Shown here piece after piece: positions 54,640 to 63,163 of a stretch of DNA of 64,000 bases; position 1 is the stretch's first letter; every line of letters begins with the position of its first letter. Source of the DNA: Paenibacillus oleatilyticus (GTDB lineage: Bacteria; Bacillota; Bacilli; Paenibacillales; NBRC-103111); NCBI RefSeq assembly GCF_018998565.1, contig NZ_JAHNZO010000008.1, positions 186,001 to 250,000 on the forward strand, in the 5' to 3' direction. Under the pieces are notes generated by a model, which worked only from the letters and a program-made list of their open reading frames with translations, searched no databases and had not been told where the DNA came from. Position numbers and translations under genes: made by a program.

Positions 54640-55170
54640 TTAAGCCTCCCGTTCGATGAGCTCCGGCATATCAAGTGCCCATGAAATATTGCACAACATC
54701 CCCCTGGCAAGAAACATAAAAGTACGGTCCTCCGGATTCTGCAACCCTTTCTCGCGAAAAGCGCTCAACACGATTCGACGCACTTCCCGAAAACCGTCAC
54801 GCATCACTTCCCGAATCGGCTCTTCACGCATCGTCTGAGCTTGCATTTGCAAATAGGTCTCATTCATATGGGAGGCTAGGATTTCCTTATATGCCTCGAT
54901 CAGATCGCTCTCCAGTTGCTCAGGTGTTGCTGCGCTTTCCACGACCAATCGAAAGGATTGTTGGATCCTTTCCCACGAAATCTCCAGTGCGCTGAGCAGT
55001 AACGCTTCCTTCGTTGCGAAAAATCTAAACACATACGGTTGGGAAATTTTCGCCCGTTCTGCAACCTGTGCCGTCGTCGCGCGGTAATAACCCGTTTCCG
55101 CAAAAACCTCAATCGCTGCCGAGATGATTTCGGCTTTTCGATTTACGCTACTTTTTTCATCCTTTGCCAT
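54640..55170 (-). CDS. TetR family transcriptional repressor
   Basis: This 176-residue TetR regulator has an N-terminal HTH (ISAAIEVFAETGYYRATTAQ, then VAERAKISQPYVFRFFATKE) and an all-helical ligand domain. It lies directly upstream of the SDR gene on the same strand. Four copies of a GTTATTGAT-type palindrome flank it and its two neighbours, which defines a small local regulon (itself, SDR, SRPBCC). The inducer is unknown. Confidence 0.92.
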   Translation of the reverse strand: MAKDEKSSVNRKAEIISAAIEVFAETGYYRATTAQVAERAKISQPYVFRFFATKEALLLSALEISWERIQQSFRLVVESAATPEQLESDLIEAYKEILASHMNETYLQMQAQTMREEPIREVMRDGFREVRRIVLSAFREKGLQNPEDRTFMFLARGMLCNISWALDMPELIEREA

Positions 55171-55193
55171 GATCCCAACACTCCTTATCCCTA

Positions 55194-55213
55194 GTTAGTG
55201 ACTCATCAATAAT
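55194..55213. promoter_or_regulatory. TetR-type operator, copy 4
   Basis: GTTAGTGACTCATCAATAAT lies 24 bp before the TetR gene and is a weaker copy of the same palindrome, consistent with autoregulation. Confidence 0.6.
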
Positions 55214-56106
55214 TGAAACCAGTCAAGTATAGCCTATTTTCGGCATCCATGCAAATTATGAGGATGGACAAGGTTTTAACATACTACCCCCTAGTTTAAT
55301 AGCCTAGCTACTAGTAATAAAGGTATGGACCAGGTTCCCTTCAACCGTCTCCAACCGGTCTAGGACTCCATCTCGTTGTAAGACTCAGCAAGTGGCTTAT
55401 TTTGAATTGACCGCCGAGGCAGAGTTCCTGCGTACGGACGCACCCCAATCGCTGCGGTCCACGGTATTGATGATCACCGATAAGGCATGGTGGCGTCCGA
55501 CACAAGACCGGCTCCAATATATGAATCTCGGCAGCTTTAGATAGAACTGCCGATATTTTCTTTTAGAGGACAGCTGAATTGATTGAATCAAACATAGGAC
55601 AACTCGAGCTGAATGACAAGCTTAATGACGTTCAACCAGGTTCCCTATGTTGCCGGTTTGTATCCCCGCAGGTTCAGTGCATCATTAGACGACCTATTCG
55701 CTTGGATCCTCCCACTCCTCTCGTCCTTTGGGCGATTTTGGCAAGCCGCCTCCTCCTTTATTTGGACACCTCCCCTAATTTCATTTTCATAGCTTAAGAT
55801 GGAAATCCAAAGGCATAAGAATAATTTTCTTTTTATACATTTATTAACATTTTAGAACTTCCTCTTTTAGGGTTTAGTATGTAATTTTGGTAGCCATGGT
55901 CTATACACCATACGAGACAATAATGATAAAAATTCCAATAAGTAGTTTGCTGGCCAGTCAGCACCACGTCGATGTTTTCTTTTCCCCAAATTCATTAAAA
56001 TTGAGTTGACTTAAATCCACTTTGTATCCCCGTTCCTACTCCTGATTTCAGTTGAAAAAATAAGCACCGATATTCGGGATAAGGCAGCTCTGGCTTCCCT
56101 ACTTGT
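55214..56106. other. Stretch without a recognised gene
   Basis: A short open plus-strand frame (about 55400-55542, YFELTAEAEFLRTDAPQS) ends inside a good terminator (AATCTCGGCAG / CTGCCGATATT then TTCTTTT, 55524-55562). It may be the end of a decayed gene I cannot name. The rest shows no coding signal. Confidence 0.45.
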
Positions 56107-56649
56107 TTTCAGCGCCATCTGAAGCCTACGGAGGTAGCCAAACGGCTCGACCCTTTTCAGGAGCAACTGGACCGAATGGACACCATCCCGGGGATCGCTC
56201 GTCGCACCGCTGAACAAATCCTTGCCGAAATCGGAACGGATGTAGGTGCCCGATTTCCGAGTGCAGCTCACCTTTGCTCATGGATTGGACTTGTTCCTGG
56301 GCATAACGAAAGCGCCGGTAAACGCAAGCCTTCCAAGACTCGTAAGGGGAACAAGTATCTCCGTGCAGCTCTCACAGAAGCCGCCCAATCCATACGAGGG
56401 TCAGACAACTATCTTGGTGCCCAATACCGACGTATTGCAGCCCGCAAAGGAGGGCAACGTGCGGCCATCGCAGTTGCACATTCGATGATGACGATCGCAT
56501 ATTATCTGCTGACGCGTGGCGAGAATTACCGTGATCTGGGTGCCAATTATTTTGAAACGAGGCAGCAAGAGATGATCGTCAAACAATCTGTACGAAGACT
56601 AGAAAACCTGGGCTTTACCGTTACAATATCCAACCCCGCTGCTTCATGA
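56107..56649 (+). pseudogene. IS110 family transposase, C-terminal remnant
   Basis: The frame from 56107 encodes the C-terminal half of an IS110/IS1111-type transposase (Transposase_20 domain). It reads MDTIPGIARRTAEQILAEIG, CSWIGLVPGHNESAGKRKP and RKGNKYLRAALTEAAQSIRG. The N-terminal DEDD catalytic domain is missing, so it cannot transpose. It marks an old insertion in this junction region. Confidence 0.88.
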
Positions 56650-57242
56650 CGTCCATCCACCCCTATATAGAATGAAGGCGCCGCTTTAAAAAAACACGCT
56701 AGCCGCGCTTAGTTTCGTATTGCCATTTTTAGCTACTCCGTGTATTGATTTTCAGGGTAGTTGAGCGATATCGTCAGTCTATAACTTTATTATTCCAGTC
56801 TATAACATTATTATCTAGGCTAAAACTTTATTATTTGAAGACAACTGAGTTGAGATCGAATATGCGATCTGCTGTCCCGCCGAATCGTAAATATTGCCGC
56901 GGATGGGCGGGATGGATACGCCTTCGTGATCATGCTTGTCTGGCGTTCCTAAAGACTCGGACCCTCGACGAACTGTAGATAAGCAAAACGTACCTCGATA
57001 CCCACCCTTTAATTGTCATATATTCAGACGAATTCCTTTTTAGAGAGGTTCAATCTTTATCCCTGCACAATAAGAATAAGCAACCTTACGGGAATGGCGG
57101 GTATCCGAACTCAATACCAAGTTATTTTTCAAAATTTACGCTTCCGAATCCATGAGACCGATGAATTCCCGGATCGGCTGTCGTCTATATAAACGAAGGC
57201 ATAAATGAACACAAACTAATTTGACGAAGAGGTGTTTTGAAA
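56650..57242. other. Non-coding stretch with tandem 21-bp repeats
   Basis: I see no supported gene. The stretch holds the three tandem repeats at 56775-56837 and the upstream region of the VOC gene. Confidence 0.5.
56775..56837. repeat. Three tandem 21-bp imperfect repeats
   Basis: Units at 56775-56795, 56796-56816 and 56817-56837 share the pattern CAGTCTATAAC-TTATTAT. The first two differ at two positions, and the third has more changes (AGGCTAAAAC). Close-packed 21-22-bp repeats like these resemble transposase-binding sites at the ends of Tn7-like or Tn5053-like elements, but no such element is visible. Confidence 0.7.
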
Positions 57243-57659
57243 ATGGCATTAACGTCCGCATTCACGAGCTTCAACCTGCCTGTAAAAAACGTAGAACAAT
57301 CGAAAGCGTTCTTCACCGGACTCGGATTCGAGCTCAACCCGCAATTCCCCGAGAACGAGAATTCGGTAGCCATCGTGATCGGCGACAACCTGCAGGTCAT
57401 GCTGATCAATCAAGCATTCTTTAATACGCTCACGGAGAAGGAATCCGTCGATACGAGCAAGTATGCGCAGATGACGATCGCATTGGCCTTCGAGAGCCGG
57501 GAAAAGGTCGATGAAATCGTGAATACCGCGGTCTCCTTGGGCGGGAAATTGCACGCTGAACCTGAAGATCATGGGTTCATGTATCATTGGGGCTTCGTGG
57601 ACTTGGACGGCCATCTGTGGGCCATTAACTACATGAACATGGATGCGGCACAAGGTTAA
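57243..57659 (+). CDS. VOC family (glyoxalase/bleomycin resistance-like) protein
   Basis: This 138-residue protein of the vicinal oxygen chelate fold starts FTSFNLPVKNVEQSKAFFTG and ends WGFVDLDGHLWAINYMN, typical of the PhnB/lactoylglutathione-lyase-like group. It is a cytoplasmic small-molecule binding protein or enzyme with unknown substrate. GAGGTG precedes the ATG at 57243. It converges with the AHSA1/ECF pair and shares a bidirectional terminator at 57699-57727. Confidence 0.88.
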   Translation: MALTSAFTSFNLPVKNVEQSKAFFTGLGFELNPQFPENENSVAIVIGDNLQVMLINQAFFNTLTEKESVDTSKYAQMTIALAFESREKVDEIVNTAVSLGGKLHAEPEDHGFMYHWGFVDLDGHLWAINYMNMDAAQG

Positions 57660-57698
57660 GGCTAACGGAGAGCACGCTCGTACTAGGGTTCAAAAAGA

Positions 57699-57727
57699 AA
57701 GACGCCGGGCATCTCCCCCGGCGTCTT
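57699..57727. terminator. Bidirectional terminator
   Basis: AAGACGCCGGG pairs with CCCGGCGTCTT, with A residues before and T residues after, between convergent genes. Confidence 0.8.
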
Positions 57728-57738
57728 CTTCGCGATGA

Positions 57739-58164
57739 TTAGTTTTGTTCGGTATAGGCTTTGAAATTGTCCATGATCGCTTGCCAGCCTGCTTGCTGGA
57801 ACTCGACGGGATTGGAGCTTTCCGCGTCGAACGTTTCAATGACCTTCGTCTCATTCCCTTGATCGACGAAAGCAATATCCACTCTTCTTCCGTCTTCCAT
57901 GGTGTAGCCGATCGCCTCATGCCGATTCACGACATCGTAGACGCCGCCAAAATCAAAGCCCATGCTGCCATCCTTCGCTTCCATCCGTGTCAGAAACTTG
58001 CCGCCGACCCGCAGATTGTTTTCGGCTCTCGGCGCATGCCAGTCCTCGGACGCTTGATTCCACTTCGTGATGTGATCCGGCTCGGTCCAATAGCGCCATA
58101 CCTTCTCGACAGGGGCTTGAATGACGGCTTGCACGGTTACTTTCGTCGGTTGACTCGTTTCCAT
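57739..58164 (-). CDS. SRPBCC/AHSA1-domain protein
   Basis: This 141-residue AHSA1-type protein reads VIQAPVEKVWRYWTEPDHIT, KWNQASEDWHAPRAENNLRV and, near the C terminus, PVEFQQAGWQAIMDNFKAY. It is cytoplasmic, and the family typically binds hydrophobic ligands. It follows the ECF sigma gene by 76 bp on the same strand and probably belongs to the same unit, as such pairs often do. Confidence 0.88.
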   Translation of the reverse strand: METSQPTKVTVQAVIQAPVEKVWRYWTEPDHITKWNQASEDWHAPRAENNLRVGGKFLTRMEAKDGSMGFDFGGVYDVVNRHEAIGYTMEDGRRVDIAFVDQGNETKVIETFDAESSNPVEFQQAGWQAIMDNFKAYTEQN

Positions 58165-58240
58165 TTTAAATAGACACCTCTCTCATGATATTCGTCGTTT
58201 GGTTATTCTCATAGATATAGACGTAAGCCAATGACGAAAT

Positions 58241-59197
58241 TCATTGGTCAATTCGCTCAGGCAGCCCAAATCGCGAAAATAATGGCGTATGAATGAAGTT
58301 TTGAACGTGCAGGATTTGATTTTCTTTGGTTTCGATGACGTGGATGCCCCAGGGTACCAGGCCAGAGCCCTCTTTGCCCGGCATATACTGGGCCAACGCC
58401 GGATAACCGCCATTCACCGTAGTGGGCACAAATCGCGAACCTTCGCAATGCCAGCGAGTAAGCGAATAGAAGGCGGACAAATCTTCCTTGCCGCGGATCC
58501 ACATCTCGAAGGGCGGCATCGACATGCAGCCTTCCTCGTGGAACAACGCGACGAGCGCAGCAATATCGAATTGCTCGAAGGCCTCCACATACCGGGACAG
58601 CAGCTGCTGCTCCGGTTGAACGTCCATGCTGCTGAGCTCATCCGAGCGAAGCTGCGCCCGGTCCATCGTCTCTCGGGCTCTTTGCAAGGCGCTGTTCACC
58701 GCTGCCGGCGACATCGCCAACGTTTCCGCAATCTGCTTGGAAGACCATTCAAATACATCCTTCAAAATGAGTACCGCGCGCTGCCGCGGAGGCAAGGTCT
58801 GCAGGAGAGCGATGAAGCACAGTTGAAGGGTATCTCTGCGGACGAGCCGATCCTCCGGATTGCCCCCAAAGTCGGGAGACGGCCAGATCCAGGCAGAGTC
58901 CGGCAGCGTGTCGCGCGGTTCGACGATGGCGACGGCCGGGTCGAACAGGTCAACGGGAAGCGCGCGGCGTTTGGATTGTCTCAGCTTGTCCAAGCACAGG
59001 TTGGAGGCAATCCGATAGACCCAAGTTTTGAACGAGGAATCCTGTCTGAACGTGCTCCAGCTCTGCCAGACCCGAATACTCGTCTCCTGAACGGCATCGT
59101 CCGCATCGTCCATGGAGCCTAGCATTCGGTAACAGAACGAGGTTAAGCCCGGCTTCAAGCTTGCAAATAATGGTTCGTCAAATGCGGTCTCGTTCAT
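58241..59197 (-). CDS. ECF RNA polymerase sigma factor with C-terminal SnoaL-like domain
   Basis: This 318-residue sigma factor has region 2 (about 12-80; SFCYRMLGSMDDADDAVQET) and region 4 (about 130-180; KDVFEWSSKQIAETLAMSPA). A SnoaL-like extension follows (about 195-315). This layout is that of the SigG/SigJ-like (ECF41/ECF56-type) sigma factors, in which the extra domain modulates activity instead of a classical anti-sigma. GGAGG precedes the ATG at 59197; the longer frame is non-homologous. The downstream AHSA1 gene is a likely target. Confidence 0.9.
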   Translation of the reverse strand: MNETAFDEPLFASLKPGLTSFCYRMLGSMDDADDAVQETSIRVWQSWSTFRQDSSFKTWVYRIASNLCLDKLRQSKRRALPVDLFDPAVAIVEPRDTLPDSAWIWPSPDFGGNPEDRLVRRDTLQLCFIALLQTLPPRQRAVLILKDVFEWSSKQIAETLAMSPAAVNSALQRARETMDRAQLRSDELSSMDVQPEQQLLSRYVEAFEQFDIAALVALFHEEGCMSMPPFEMWIRGKEDLSAFYSLTRWHCEGSRFVPTTVNGGYPALAQYMPGKEGSGLVPWGIHVIETKENQILHVQNFIHTPLFSRFGLPERIDQ

Positions 59198-59851
59198 CGC
59201 GGCCTCCCTTAACGATCTCCCCGAAGGGGAATACAAGCAGCAACATGAAAATCTGCACCGATATCTAAACCCACATAAAATTGATACCATTTATTAATTT
59301 CTGATTTGTGCTTTTCAACTTCAATGGAAATTTGATTGTTCATAAATCCTCCAAAGATTGTTGCAGTTAAGCACTATCTATCCAAGTTTTCTTTAGAGCT
59401 CCTAAGGGCCCAATGTAGCATGTCAGGATTTAACGATAGTGCAGTAGAACCCACATTATACAAAGAGGTCATGATATGCCCCAATTATTTCAAGGGTTAC
59501 TGCATTTTCTTCTATAAGGTTCTTTGTTTCGACAAAATGGTCTATTTTTCCTCCTATAAGGTTCTTAAATAAAAAATAAAACTTGCCTGGTCATGGCAAG
59601 TTTGGTTTGAATATTGGGGTAAGGGTGCAGTGCCATTAAATGGAGTGCCCCAAAATTCATTAAAACACCTCTACTAAACAGCTGATTGGTATTATCTTAC
59701 AATACCTACTGCATGTTATGCAACCGCTTTTAGTTCAATAGTATGTTATGCAACCTAATTTAATTCACCGTACACTTGGCGGCTTTCATCGGAACTTGAG
59801 TTTAATGAACATTGTTTTTTTCATAATTTAATGCTTTTTAATACCACGGAC
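59198..59851. other. Non-coding stretch
   Basis: I see no supported gene. A terminator-like hairpin (AAACTTGCC / GGCAAGTTT, 59578-59603) is present. The 13-bp direct repeat ATGTTATGCAACC occurs at 59713-59725 and 59743-59755, exactly 30 bp apart. Confidence 0.5.
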
Positions 59852-59886
59852 TAACGCCCCTGAAACTCAATGTCTCAGAGGCGCTA
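59852..59886 (-). terminator. Hairpin terminator after the cupin gene
   Basis: On the minus strand AGCGCCTCTGA pairs with TTTCAGGGGCGTT, allowing one G-U pair. It lies 16 bp after the cupin stop codon. Confidence 0.6.
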
Positions 59887-59901
59887 CACTTCCTTTATAT
59901 T

Positions 59902-60234
59902 TCAATTATCTCGGCCAGTGTTTACTACGCTTCTAGGCTCCACCAACATGATATGGCATTCCTTTTCAGCAGAAGGCTTCATCTCGACTCCCCTCGGGAC
60001 GATAAACATCTCACCCTTGGAAATTTTCACCTGACCATCACGAAAATCAATGATCATTTCCCCTTCGATCGTCATAAATACCTTATCTGTCTCTTCATGA
60101 ACGTGCCATTCATACTCCCCGGCAATCTTAACGAGCTTAAATTGATGGTCATTTATTTGTCCAATGACTTTAGGAGACCATTGATCGTTGAATTTAGATA
60201 GCTTCTCATTCAGATTAATAGCTTGGTAATAGAT
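59902..60234 (-). CDS. Cupin domain protein with apparent ATC start codon
   Basis: This 110-residue single-domain cupin has the two motifs WHVHEETDKVFMTIEGEM and GEMFIVPRGVEMKPSAEKEC. The metal-binding His of motif 1 is present, but the usual motif 2 His is replaced by Met. The reading frame is unbroken from 60234, where the codon is ATC, six bases after a strong GGGAGGG site and 12 bp behind the siderophore-binding protein stop. No ATG, GTG or TTG occurs in frame until Met51. Homologues begin at about this point with an ATG, so a start-codon mutation or initiation at ATC is likely. Its role near iron uptake is unknown. Confidence 0.65.
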   Translation of the reverse strand: MYYQAINLNEKLSKFNDQWSPKVIGQINDHQFKLVKIAGEYEWHVHEETDKVFMTIEGEMIIDFRDGQVKISKGEMFIVPRGVEMKPSAEKECHIMLVEPRSVVNTGRDN

Positions 60235-60246
60235 AGTAATCCCTCC

Positions 60247-61230
60247 CTATTTTTTCGACAAGGAACCTGTTATATTTTGCAAAGCGTATTGGATAGCTAA
60301 TGGGCCGCCGGTAATAGCGGAACTATCCATTAAATGGACATTGCCTTTCTTTACGGCATTCATAGCATTCCATACATTACTTTGATTGAATTCATTCATT
60401 AATTTATCCTTTTTCGTAATGTCGCCTATAAGGAAAATATGGTCTGCTTGGATAGTGGAAATGACTTCAAACGTAGTAAATTTATTATTATCCCCTTTAA
60501 ATGTATGATCTGGTTTAAGCCCCAGTCCCTTTTCCTTATCAAACGCAAGCGTATAGACAGGATTGCCTTCACCTAGAACATTAAAGGTTTTTCCATCCCA
60601 AGACAATATAAGCGCTACTGACTCTCCTTGCATCGACTTTAATGCTTCGCGCCCCGTTGCGATTTCTTTCATCATGTTAGCAATTACTTTTTCCGCTTCG
60701 TCTTCTTTTCCAATAATCTCGGCTACTGTGCGGAGTCCATATTGCCAATTGTCATAGATGCTCTTGGAGTTTAACGTAATGACTGGCGCAATCTTTTCCA
60801 TTGATTCACGAAATTTTTCATGATATTCTGTCGCTAAAATAATATCAGGCTGAACTGATAAAATTTTTTCAATATTCGGAGACGTTTTTTCTCCTAATTC
60901 TTCAGTTGAATCCATCTTCCCTTTTAAATAAGCTAAAGTAGATAGATACTCCTTTTCAGTAGAAGCAGCCGCCGGCTCACCTAATGCAGCTAAGATTTCA
61001 GGATAAAAATACCATAGTCCGGCTATTTTTTCGGTTTTTTTCTTGATAACAATGTCTTTGCCTATGGCATCCTTAAATGTTCTTGGCCAAGCAGTTGAAT
61101 TTGCATTGACTGCTGAAGCAGATGCGCCATTTGTAGTTGATCCTTTGTTTTTAGCAGGCGCTTCATTGCAACCTGCCAGTATGCCTGCTAATAATAGCAT
61201 TGAGATTAGCAGGCCTTTCATCTTTCGCAT
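60247..61230 (-). CDS. Iron-siderophore ABC transporter binding lipoprotein
   Basis: This 327-residue lipoprotein has its lipobox Cys at residue 21 (LLLAGILAGC). The FecB/FhuD-type fold follows (NIEKILSVQPDIILATEYHE; AVKKGNVHLMDSSAIT). It captures a ferric siderophore at the cell surface. GGAGG precedes the ATG at 61230. No permease or ATPase gene is nearby, so it must feed a transporter encoded elsewhere. An AraC regulator lies just upstream and a Fur box upstream of that, consistent with iron-controlled expression. Confidence 0.9.
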   Translation of the reverse strand: MRKMKGLLISMLLLAGILAGCNEAPAKNKGSTTNGASASAVNANSTAWPRTFKDAIGKDIVIKKKTEKIAGLWYFYPEILAALGEPAAASTEKEYLSTLAYLKGKMDSTEELGEKTSPNIEKILSVQPDIILATEYHEKFRESMEKIAPVITLNSKSIYDNWQYGLRTVAEIIGKEDEAEKVIANMMKEIATGREALKSMQGESVALILSWDGKTFNVLGEGNPVYTLAFDKEKGLGLKPDHTFKGDNNKFTTFEVISTIQADHIFLIGDITKKDKLMNEFNQSNVWNAMNAVKKGNVHLMDSSAITGGPLAIQYALQNITGSLSKK

Positions 61231-61316
61231 ACCCTATTCCTCCAACCTATTGTTTTCTTCGGCCTGCCATTAGTATAGTGAAGTCATTTTTAGATTAGAA
61301 TGGATGCCTGTTGAAA

Positions 61317-62144
61317 TTAGCATGGATTATTGATGAACTTCTCTCGATATTCAGTTGGAGAAATACCCGATTGTTTCTTGAACGCTCTACTAAAATAAAA
61401 GGGGTCAGCAATGCCAACCGTTTGCGCAATTTGTTGTACAGGCGCTTTACTTGTAAATAGCATTTCTTGCGCCATGCTAATACGATATTTTAATAAATAT
61501 TCTGCCGGCCCCATACCTGCATGTATTCTAAATACATAAGAAAGTCGATTTCGGTTAACGTTATATTGTTCTGCAAGCGATGCCACTGTAAGGCTTTGAT
61601 AATAGTATTCATGAATATAATTACATACCCGCTCGAATAAAGTATGGGATTCACAGCTATTTTGCCTGTTAGCAACACATAATAAGGTTTCATTCAGTAC
61701 ATCGCGAAATAGCATTTCGGTCTGAAACTTCGAAATGCCTCCCCGCTGATTATACACATGCCAAAGACGCGTAATTAATTCGATAAGACGAGGAGATTGT
61801 CCGGCTAATAGTTCAAAATGCTGATGAGAAAAGCTTGACTCTTCCAGTTTCGAGTCACATATCCGGTACAAGACAAGAATATATTCCCAGTCGGTTCTGC
61901 CGAACGTTTTTTGATCTAGTTTCATATTTGCACCCCCGTGCACAACTTTTCCCGGCGAAAAGATATAGGGCGTGCCATTAAATTGAAATTGGATCTTCCC
62001 TGTAAGTGGAAACACAAATCCAGGAAAAGAATCTGTATAGTCAGCATAAGGCACACCTGGATCTTTAGCATATCTATATACTCCTTCTACTTGAAAAGGA
62101 ATGTATGCAAAATGCTCCGCTAACTGATTCACGTCGATTTTCAT
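61317..62144 (-). CDS. AraC family regulator, iron-uptake associated
   Basis: This 275-residue regulator has an N-terminal cupin-like effector domain (about 20-110) and a C-terminal AraC HTH pair. The first HTH contains LTVASLAEQYNVNRNRLSYV; the second contains QQIAQTVGIADPFYFSRAFK, then QSGISPTEYR. It stands 86 bp upstream of the siderophore-binding protein gene on the same strand. By analogy with Btr/YbbB of Bacillus, it may activate that gene when the siderophore is present. A Fur box lies about 200 bp upstream (62345-62363). Confidence 0.9.
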   Translation of the reverse strand: MKIDVNQLAEHFAYIPFQVEGVYRYAKDPGVPYADYTDSFPGFVFPLTGKIQFQFNGTPYIFSPGKVVHGGANMKLDQKTFGRTDWEYILVLYRICDSKLEESSFSHQHFELLAGQSPRLIELITRLWHVYNQRGGISKFQTEMLFRDVLNETLLCVANRQNSCESHTLFERVCNYIHEYYYQSLTVASLAEQYNVNRNRLSYVFRIHAGMGPAEYLLKYRISMAQEMLFTSKAPVQQIAQTVGIADPFYFSRAFKKQSGISPTEYREKFINNPC

Positions 62145-62344
62145 ATTTCGTACCTCATTTCATTAGTAATGCCAGTTAACCTGAGATTGATCGTTATGCA
62201 CCCTGTACAGCTCTTGACCACAAGCAGTACTTACGATTCAACAAGCCATTGTCCGAATCTCCTCCTTTAACTTGGCTGTGTAATCAATAATCTGCCGCTG
62301 GAATGAGGAAATTGACAGAGGACTCTCGTCTATTTCAGACTATT

Positions 62345-62363
62345 GATAACGATTATCATTGTC
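62345..62363. promoter_or_regulatory. Fur box
   Basis: GATAACGATTATCATTGTC matches the 19-bp Fur consensus (GATAATGATTATCATTATC) at 17 positions. It lies about 200 bp upstream of the AraC gene and would make the iron-uptake module iron-repressed. Confidence 0.75.
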
Positions 62364-62452
62364 AAGATGTGTGGGCTATAAAAATGCCTCTCCGGACTTA
62401 AGTTTAAGTATAAAAAAACAGCTCGATGCGATTCACGATGGACAACAAAAAA

Positions 62453-62474
62453 ACACCAACGTCGTTCACGGTGT
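62453..62474 (-). terminator. Hairpin with T-tract on the minus strand
   Basis: On the minus strand ACACC..GGTGT is followed by TTTTTTTG. It is the likely former terminator of the P-type ATPase relic. Confidence 0.5.
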
Positions 62475-62488
62475 TTTAGTCTGTTTAG

Positions 62489-62717
62489 TTATTTAAAATT
62501 AACTTTGAGTAATCGCATGCTATTCAAAATGACGATGAGCGCGGCTCCCGTGTCGCTAATGGCCGCAATCCATAGCGTAAGCAAATCCGGGAAAATCAAG
62601 ATCAGCGCCGCAGCGCGTCCGGCTAAGTTTAACGGTATGGGGCAGTTTTTCTATATTATCCGCCATTAACACCATATCGGCCGTTTCCATAGTGCCAGCT
62701 CCCCCCATCGCAATCCC
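62489..62717 (-). pseudogene. Heavy-metal P1B-type ATPase, C-terminal relic
   Basis: One minus-strand frame reads GIAMGGAGTMETADMVLMAD, then NIEKLPHTVKLS, the hinge and start of the last membrane pair of CadA/ZntA-like ATPases. A second frame continues ALILIFPDLLTLWIAAISD, then TGAALIVILNSMRLLKV before a stop at 62489. About 20 residues between the two are missing and the frame is shifted. Everything upstream, including the phosphorylation DKTGT motif, is gone. It lies back to back with an esterase relic. Confidence 0.8.
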
Positions 62718-62786
62718 TGTGGTTGTAAATCTTCCAAAGAAGCACGAGGCTCTGTTGTTGTTAATTTGCTTGCATTCTTCTCCTTG

Positions 62787-63112
62787 ATGCTTGATCAATA
62801 TGTTCTTACAGGTAAAGGGCATCCAGGCAAAATTCTTAGCCCCGTGTTTAACAATAAAGAAATGACGCAAATGTTGGAATGGATTCGTGACTACAATGCC
62901 AATCCCAAACATGCCAACAAAGTACGTGTAATCGGGAATGCCCGGTCTATTATTGATTTGCTAGAAAAAAATAAAGCAAATGCCGACAAGCAAAAGAAGC
63001 TTACGCATGGGCATTGCATAGCGCCCGTATTATCGAGCAATTTATTCATATGTTTGCGCTGTCCCTTTCCAAAAGCATTGCCGAGCAACTCATTGGCTCT
63101 TCATCACATTAA
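62787..63112 (+). pseudogene. Erythromycin esterase-like protein, fragment
   Basis: The first frame gives DQYVLTGKGHPGKILSPVFN, then EMTQMLEWIRDYNANPKHAN and KVRVIG, which follows the pattern of the erythromycin esterase family (YV.TG.GDP, E..EWMR.YN, KVR..G). Near 63000 the frame shifts and continues EAYAWALHSARIIEQF to a stop at 63112. The N-terminal part and much of the middle are missing, so the fragment is non-functional. Confidence 0.6.
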
Positions 63113-63119
63113 GAACACC

Positions 63120-63163
63120 AGCAAGCTGGCACCGGAAGTTTCCTGTTCCGGTGCTAGCTTGCT
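63120..63163. repeat. 18-bp inverted repeat (hairpin)
   Basis: AGCAAGCTGGCACCGGAA and TTCCGGTGCTAGCTTGCT pair except at one position, around an eight-base loop. No T-tract follows on either side. It overlaps the end of the mosaic relic at 63154-63420. Confidence 0.6.

Noticed and set aside
59336..59572. Plus-strand 78-codon ORF
   Set aside because: It has no ribosome binding site and a low-complexity composition, so the stretch is better read as non-coding.
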